Shown one piece after another: positions 58,875-64,000 of a stretch of 64,000 bases of DNA. The notes under the pieces are model-generated. The model saw only the letters and a program-made list of their open reading frames with translations. It made no database searches and was not told the DNA's origin. The position numbers and the translations under genes were made by a program. Origin of the DNA: Anisus vortex (taxonomy: Eukaryota > Mollusca > Gastropoda > Planorbidae); assembly GCA_949126835.1 (NCBI GenBank), contig OX421500.1, forward strand, positions 24,685,231 to 24,749,230, in the 5' to 3' direction. Position 1 is the first letter of the stretch. Each line of letters begins with the position of its first letter.

Positions 58875-59223
58875 CTATAGACCTTTCCGTTTTAAATCTA
58901 GTTTAAACATAAAAGCAAGCGCCTAATTTTTGTTAACTTGTTTTGAGGGGGGGGGTAACCAAATGTTGACGTAATTATATAGGGGGCTCTCTGAAAGTTT
59001 GATAGTTGTTGACAAGGGGGAGGGGGGGGGGAAGGTAAAAATCGCCTAAAAATTGTTGACGTAATTAATGGACGTCCCCAAAGTGTTTTTTTTAAACTAT
59101 TCCTTTTCTTTTTTTTTTATTTCTGTTTTTTATTTTATTTCTGTTACTGGCGTTTACCCATAGTTCTTGTTTCTTGGATTGCTTTTTGTTTTATTTCCTG
59201 CTAATTGATGTGGGAGTTCCCAT

Positions 59224-59731
59224 GCCCTGAGACCATCCTTTCTGAGGTCCAGTTGTTCACTTGTTTTGACTAACTTTCTAAGGTCCAGTTGTTCACTTGC
59301 TTTGACTCACTTTCTGAGGTCCAGTTGTTCACTTGTTTTGACTCACTTTCTGAGGTCCAGTTGTTCACTTGTTTTGACTCACTTTCTGAGGTCCAGATGT
59401 TCACTTGTTTTGACTCACTTTCTGAAGTCCAGTTGTTCACTTGTTTGACTCACTTTCTGAGGTCCAGTTGTTCACTTGTTTTGACTCACTTTCTGAGGTC
59501 CAGTTGTTCACTTGTTTTGACTCACTTTCTGAGGTCCAGTTGTTCACTTGTTTTGACTCACTTTCTGAGGTCCAGTTGTTCACTTGTTTTGACTCACTTT
59601 CTGAGGTCCAGTTGTTCACTTGTTTTGACTCACTTTCTGAGGTCCAGATGTTCACTTGTTTTGACTCACTTTCTGAGGTCCAGTTGTTCACTTGTTTTGA
59701 CTCACTTTCTGAGGTCCAGTTGTTCATTTGT
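59224..59731 (+). repeat. tandem array, 36-bp unit, left part
   Basis: About 14 copies of GAGGTCCAGTTGTTCACTTG plus TTTTGACTCACTTTCT. The array is cut at 59731 by a LINE and resumes at 61445. Confidence 0.95.
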
Positions 59732-61438
59732 CCCCCTCTTCAATGATTGTATCAACTAACTAGTACCTTTGATCACTGCGATGATGAATGCTTCATTAGC
59801 TACTGGTATTGTGCCTCAATCAATGAAACATGCACTGGTTAGGCCCCTCTTAAAGAAGCCTAACCTCGATCCTGAGTGCTTAAAAAATTATCGGCCTGTA
59901 TCCAACCTTCCATTCCTTTCGACGGTCTTGGAGCGTATTGTGTTAAAACAGTTATTGTCTCACTTGGAGCAGCATAGCCTATTGGAGAAGTTTCAGTCCG
60001 CCTATCGAAAGAGTCATAGCACGGAGACGGCATTGGTCAAGGTTGTCAACGACCTACTATGTACATCGGACACGGGTCAAGTGTCTATTCTGGCAATGCT
60101 TGATCTGTCTGCCGCTTTTGACACTCTTGACCATGAAATCCTGATTGACAGGTTTGCAAACACTTTTGGATGCTCGGGTTGTGTTCTTCGTTGGTTCAGG
60201 TCTTACCTGTCCGGACGCACTCAAAGTGTTACTATAGATGAGTTCGTCTCGGCACCTTCAACGCTGAAATATGGAGTGCCACAGGGATCTGTTCTGGGAC
60301 CAGTAATGTTTGCTATGTACGTGTATCCACTCGTCCAGGTCATCAAACCGTTCGATTTATCTTATCACTTTTACGCTGATGACACGCAACTGTACGATCA
60401 TGCGGTCCCTCTTGAGGCCCCCCGACTCGCTTCAAAGGTCAGTTGTGCAATCGCCGATGTCTATTCGTGGTCGGGGAGAAACGGGCTTAAAATGAATGAG
60501 GAAAAGACAGAGATAATCAGAATTGGATCCAAGAGTAATTTGTCCAAATTCACTGGTCCAGAATCTATCACTGTGATAAACTGTCAAGTGCCATTTGTTA
60601 ACAAAGTGAGGAATCTTGGTGTTTTATTGGATCCCACGCTGTCTTTCGACCTGCATATTTCTCAAATGTGCAGAGGTCTATATCTACAGTTGCGTAGACT
60701 CGGCCAAATACGACCCTATTTGTCCAATGATTCTGCAAAGACACTGGCAGTCGCTCTGATACTTTCGCGTATCGACTATTGTAACGCCCTGCTAGCCGGC
60801 CTGTCCGAGAACAAAATCGCCAGACTACAGCGAATACAGAACAGTACTGCGCGTTTGGTTATGTGCAGGTCTAAAAGAGACTCGGGAACTGCCCTTCTAC
60901 GCTCGCTCCACTGGCTCCCCGTGAAAGCCAGAATTGAGTATAAAGTGGCGCTACTTTGCCATCAGTGCATTTTTAACAACAAGTTTCCGTCCTATCCCAA
61001 GGCACCAATCACACCTTATGTCCCGCAAAGAACACTTCGTTCTGCAAACTCATCGCTTCTTGAAGAGCCCCGTTTCTCTCTGACGACCGTTGGCCTTAGA
61101 GCTTTCTCAGTATCCGGTCCGAAGGTGTGGAATCAACTTCCCATTCAACTGAGGCGAACAAGCTCTACTGTTACTTTCAAACAGAACTTAAAAACTCATT
61201 ATTTATAAATTTACCATAGATAACATTTAACATGCTTTAGAAACTTACTGTCTTAGTTATGGGTTGGGTCGGGTAATACTACATTTATTTGTTTTGTCTT
61301 TTTTAATCATCAATTTAGCTCTGTCACCTGGCCTAGGGAAATATCCGTATTCTTAGTTGTATGTTAAACGCGATCTGAGCTTACATTATGTTTGTTGGCA
61401 GCGCTATCTATACAAATATTATTATTATTATTATTATT
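59732..61438 (+). mobile_element. 5'-truncated CR1/L2-like LINE inserted in the 36-bp array
   Basis: The copy starts within the RT gene and ends GTTTGTTGGCAGCGCTATC then (ATT)n. ATTTGT occurs at both junctions (59726-59731 and 61439-61444). The array unit is continuous across the site if the insert and one duplication are removed. Its tail matches 30361-30425 and 11396-11460. Confidence 0.85.
59760..61208 (+). pseudogene. LINE reverse transcriptase, 5'-truncated, otherwise open
   Basis: About 480 codons without a stop. RT blocks in order: ALVRPLLKKPNLDP, KNYRPVSNLPFLS (59885-59925), FQSAYRKSHSTETALVKV (59992-60040), LDLSAAFDTLDHE (60100-60140), YGVPQGSVLGPVMF (60270-60310), the FYADD catalytic box (60369-60383) and NLGVLLDPTLSF (60610-60650). 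The C-terminal LHWLPVKARIEYK and FSVSGPKVWNQLP blocks are typical of CR1/L2/Rex-group LINEs. The endonuclease half is missing. Going upstream, the frame meets a TAA at 59757. The open frame implies a recent insertion. Confidence 0.85.
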
Positions 61439-61444
61439 ATTTGT

Positions 61445-62425
61445 TTTGCCTCACTTTCTGAGGTCCAGATGTTCACTTGTTTTGACTCACTTTCTGAGGT
61501 CCAGTTGTTCATTTGTTTTGACTCACTTTCTGAGGTCCAGTTGTTCACTTGTTTTAACTCACTTTCTGAGGTCCAGTTGTTCACTTGTTTTAACTCACTT
61601 TCTGAGGTCCAGTTGTTCACTTGTTTTGGCTCACTTTCTGAAGTCCAGTTGTTCACTTGTTTTGGCTCACTTTCTGAGGTCCAGTTGTTCACTTGTTTTG
61701 GCTCACTTTCTGAGGTCCAGTTGTTCACTTGTTTTGACTCACTTTCTGAGGTCCAGTTGTTCACTTGTTTTGACTCACTTTCTGAGGTCCAGTTGTTCAT
61801 TTGTTTTGGCTCACTTTCTGAGGTCCAGCTGTTCACTTGTTTTGGCTCACTTTCTGAGGTCCAGTTGTTCATTTGTTTTGGCTCACTTTCTGAGGTCCAG
61901 TTGTTCACTTGTTTTGACTCACTTTATGAGGTCCAGTTGTTCACTTGTTTTGACTCACTTTCTGAGGTCCAGTTGTTCACTTGTTTTGACTCACTTTCTG
62001 AGGTCCAGTTGTTCATTTGTTTTGGCTCACTTTCTGAGGTCCAGTTGTTCACTTGTTTTGACTCACTTTCTGAGGTCCAGTTGTTCACTTGTTTTGGCTC
62101 ACTTTCTGAGGTCCAGATGTTCACTTGTTTTGACTCACTTTCTGAGGTCCAGTTGTTCACTTGTTTTGACTCACTTTCTGAGGTCCAGTTGTTTACTTGT
62201 TTTGACTCACTTTCTGAGGTCCAGTTGTTCATTTGTTTTGACTCACTTTCTGAGGTCCAGTTGTTCACTTGTTTTGACTCACTTTCTGAGGTCCAGTTGT
62301 TCACTTGTTTTGACTCACTTTCTGAGGTCCAGTTGTTCACTTGTTTTGACTCACTTTCTGAGGTCCAGTTGTTCACTTGTTTTGACTCACTTTCTGAGGT
62401 CCAGTTGTTCACTTGTTTTGGCCCA
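61445..62425 (+). repeat. tandem array, 36-bp unit, right part
   Basis: About 27 copies of the same unit as 59224-59731. GGCTCAC and ATTTG variants are scattered in it. The unit is 12 codons long and leaves frames open on both strands (SLSEVQLFTCFD; NNWTSESESKQV), giving apparent proteins of 350+ residues that are not supported as genes. Confidence 0.97.
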
Positions 62426-63690
62426 CTTTGCTTTTTTGTTTTTTAAATCCTATTTTAGTTGTCAGTTTATTGTAGGCTACCTTGTTTTCTTTGTTTTTTT
62501 TCTGGCTTTGCTCTAATTAGATCGATTTATTTTACTAAAGGAGTGGTATTATCATTTCAAACTATAATAATATCTGTAACTGTCTAGATATAGGCCTACC
62601 CTACTTGCAGTTTTCTACAAGTTAAGAAAAGCTTTTAAATTTAAATTTATACTTTAAAAAATTAATGTTCGTTTTTTAAAAAATGTTTTAGATAGGGCTT
62701 ATTAAACATTAATTATATTTATTTTCACTGTACACATGTGTGTTGTCAACGCCATCTACCACTTGCTTACTATCCAATGCTGTTAGCCCGTGTCAAGCGT
62801 GTAATCGCAGCGTCTGGCAGCCCTTCAAGGTGCATGAGGTCATTTATGGACAGCCTACAAGTGGTGTTATTGTTTTCTTGAACCAGCAAGTGGTCAATTG
62901 GTCAATGGGTTTTAATCACTTCCCCGACTACCCCCACCCCCTTGTTACATTTTTATCACAGGAAGGGACATTATGGGAAGCTAGAGAAACAATATTACTC
63001 ATTGACCCATAAAAATTAGAAATAAAGCAAAGTCTGAAGGAAGTAGTAGTTGAGATCCACCACTAGATTTCTACGAGCCTAACAACTAGGGATGGATTAA
63101 CGGTTAACCATCAAGTAAAAAAAAGCCACAGAAAATGTGTAGAGTAAATTGCCCTACCGCAACCACTTGTGGGCAAAAGCTCATAACTTTTTACTAAGAG
63201 AAGGGAAATAAAAAATTTGTGGTTGCTTAGAGGGCAAATAGTTAAATCTCTGACTTTACATTGTTTGGAGCTGTTCTAGCAGACGGCTAGCAGAATAATA
63301 GGGAAAAATGGTTGGGTCTATTTAGCCCGGCAGGCAACCACATGCCCACCCCGCAACCAGTGCTTAGCCCTAAGTGCAACCACCTGACCTTAGTGCAACC
63401 ACAAAGGTGCCCTCAGTGAAACCAGTTGGGGATATTAAACCTAGAGATCTTCCAGTACATTCACACACATGCAGACATAACATTAATAATTGGGAAACAT
63501 ATAGGCCTACACACCAATAAGCAACCAATTAATCTGAGTTTTTCAGAACTATTCCTGTTTGATTTTTATTCTATCATTGCTTTGTTTTAACATAGACTCA
63601 AATTAGTCGAGAACTAAATCATCAACAAACTTTTCAGTCTCTATGTCTAAATCTAAAATAATTTGAGTCTTATTAATGCTGGTGTTGCCT
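62426..63690. other. intergenic, no gene seen
   Basis: A short frame at 62740-63012 has no recognisable family. At 63090 a TAGGGATGGATTAACGGTTA motif resembles a hAT end of the 4525 family. From 63155 to 63425 the octamer GCAACCAC or close variants recur about six times. Confidence 0.4.
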
Positions 63691-64000
63691 GAGAAATATA
63701 TTTAAAATACAGTGGTACGGCAAGATGGAAAACTCCAAGCCGTGAAAGAGGTGTTGACAGAGAACAATAGAATAACAATTCTTAGAAAGAAAGTGAAGAT
63801 GGATTGGACACACCTCCAGGAAAGGTAGCAACATCTGAGTTAGACAGGTCCTGGAGTGGAATCCCCTGGGCAAACTGCAAAGATGAAGACCTAAACACCA
63901 CATATAGACGAAGCATGTTGGATGAAGCTGGACGAACTGGAGAGAGATGGGAAGTACTGAAACGACTGACAAGAGTCCGTAGAGAGTGGTGTGCTTCTGT
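63691..64000 (+). mobile_element. RTE-like LINE 3' remnant running off the window
   Basis: Translation with frameshifts gives KKVKMDWTHL (for the RWRWIGHTL block), LEWNPLG, RRSMLDEAG and a WEVLKRL...VRREWC ending, the C-terminal module also seen at 9570-9800. Its order shows plus orientation; the end lies beyond 64000. Confidence 0.6.

Larger units (their letters stand above)
54308..59079. mobile_element. Zator-like element, second family, hosting four insertions
   Basis: Ends GGGGACGTCCATTAATTACG and its exact inverse (59060-59079), flanked by AAA on both sides (3-bp TSD). G-rich subterminal blocks with GTTTGACAATTGTTGACA (54368) and GTTTGATAGTTGTTGACA (58997) recall the first Zator-like element. 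After removing hATs at 54692, 56271 and 58098 about 1.9 kb remain, without a transposase: non-autonomous. Confidence 0.7.

Noticed and set aside
59289..59759. Fusion gene between the satellite and the LINE reverse transcriptase
   Set aside because: The array frame ends at a TAA (59757) before the RT blocks, and there is no evidence of a promoter or exon.
61388..62516. Overlapping plus-strand frames of 352 and 374 residues
   Set aside because: Different frames of the same 36-bp array are open together, and the minus strand is open too. This is a consequence of the repeat unit, not coding.

Overview
The window reads as nuclear DNA of an invertebrate animal, most likely a gastropod mollusc. It is A+T rich and has one spliced gene with long introns and canonical GT/AG borders. 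It is packed with hAT, Zator-like, Mutator-like, RTE, CR1/L2-like and LTR elements, and it holds a tRNA-headed SINE whose body resembles a repeat I associate with snails. There is no bacterial-style gene organisation. All family assignments come from reading motifs and termini by eye.

The only host gene I can support is PDSS1, the catalytic subunit of decaprenyl-diphosphate synthase, which makes the ubiquinone side chain. It lies on the + strand from 24069 to 40423 in ten exons with consistent phases, giving a predicted 436-residue protein with both Asp-rich motifs. Its introns are full of transposons and minisatellites, including a 2.5 kb array of 51-bp units in intron 7.

Region 1 (1-11 kb): an LTR cut by the window edge; a decayed hAT transposase; a CR1-like LINE remnant split by a 1.05 kb Mutator-like element; then a nest in which an outer hAT (4135-10918) holds an inner hAT (4525-9914), which holds a 1.55 kb solo LTR and a nearly full RTE-clade LINE. 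Most levels are proved by target-site duplications (TSDs).

Region 2 (12-22.6 kb): a Zator-like DNA transposon (12001-22560, near-identical inverted ends) whose transposase frame is split by a young LTR retrotransposon (13600-19954). The 629-bp LTRs differ at about three positions and the TSD is 4 bp. That retrotransposon carries a long open gag-protease frame joined to integrase scraps and a hydrophobic tail, with reverse transcriptase missing: a recently mobile, non-autonomous element.

Region 3 (23-41 kb): PDSS1 with intronic elements, including a minus-strand CR1-like LINE remnant interrupted by a second Mutator-like element and containing a 50-bp tandem array grown from its own RT codons.

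Region 4 (41-64 kb): no host gene found. It contains a series of tandem arrays (20, 50, 53, 21, 64 and 36 bp units), more hAT elements, a gastropod-type SINE, a second Zator-like element (54308-59079) hosting three hATs and a solo LTR, and a 36-bp array into which a 5'-truncated CR1/L2-like LINE with an almost open RT frame has inserted. The window ends inside another RTE remnant.
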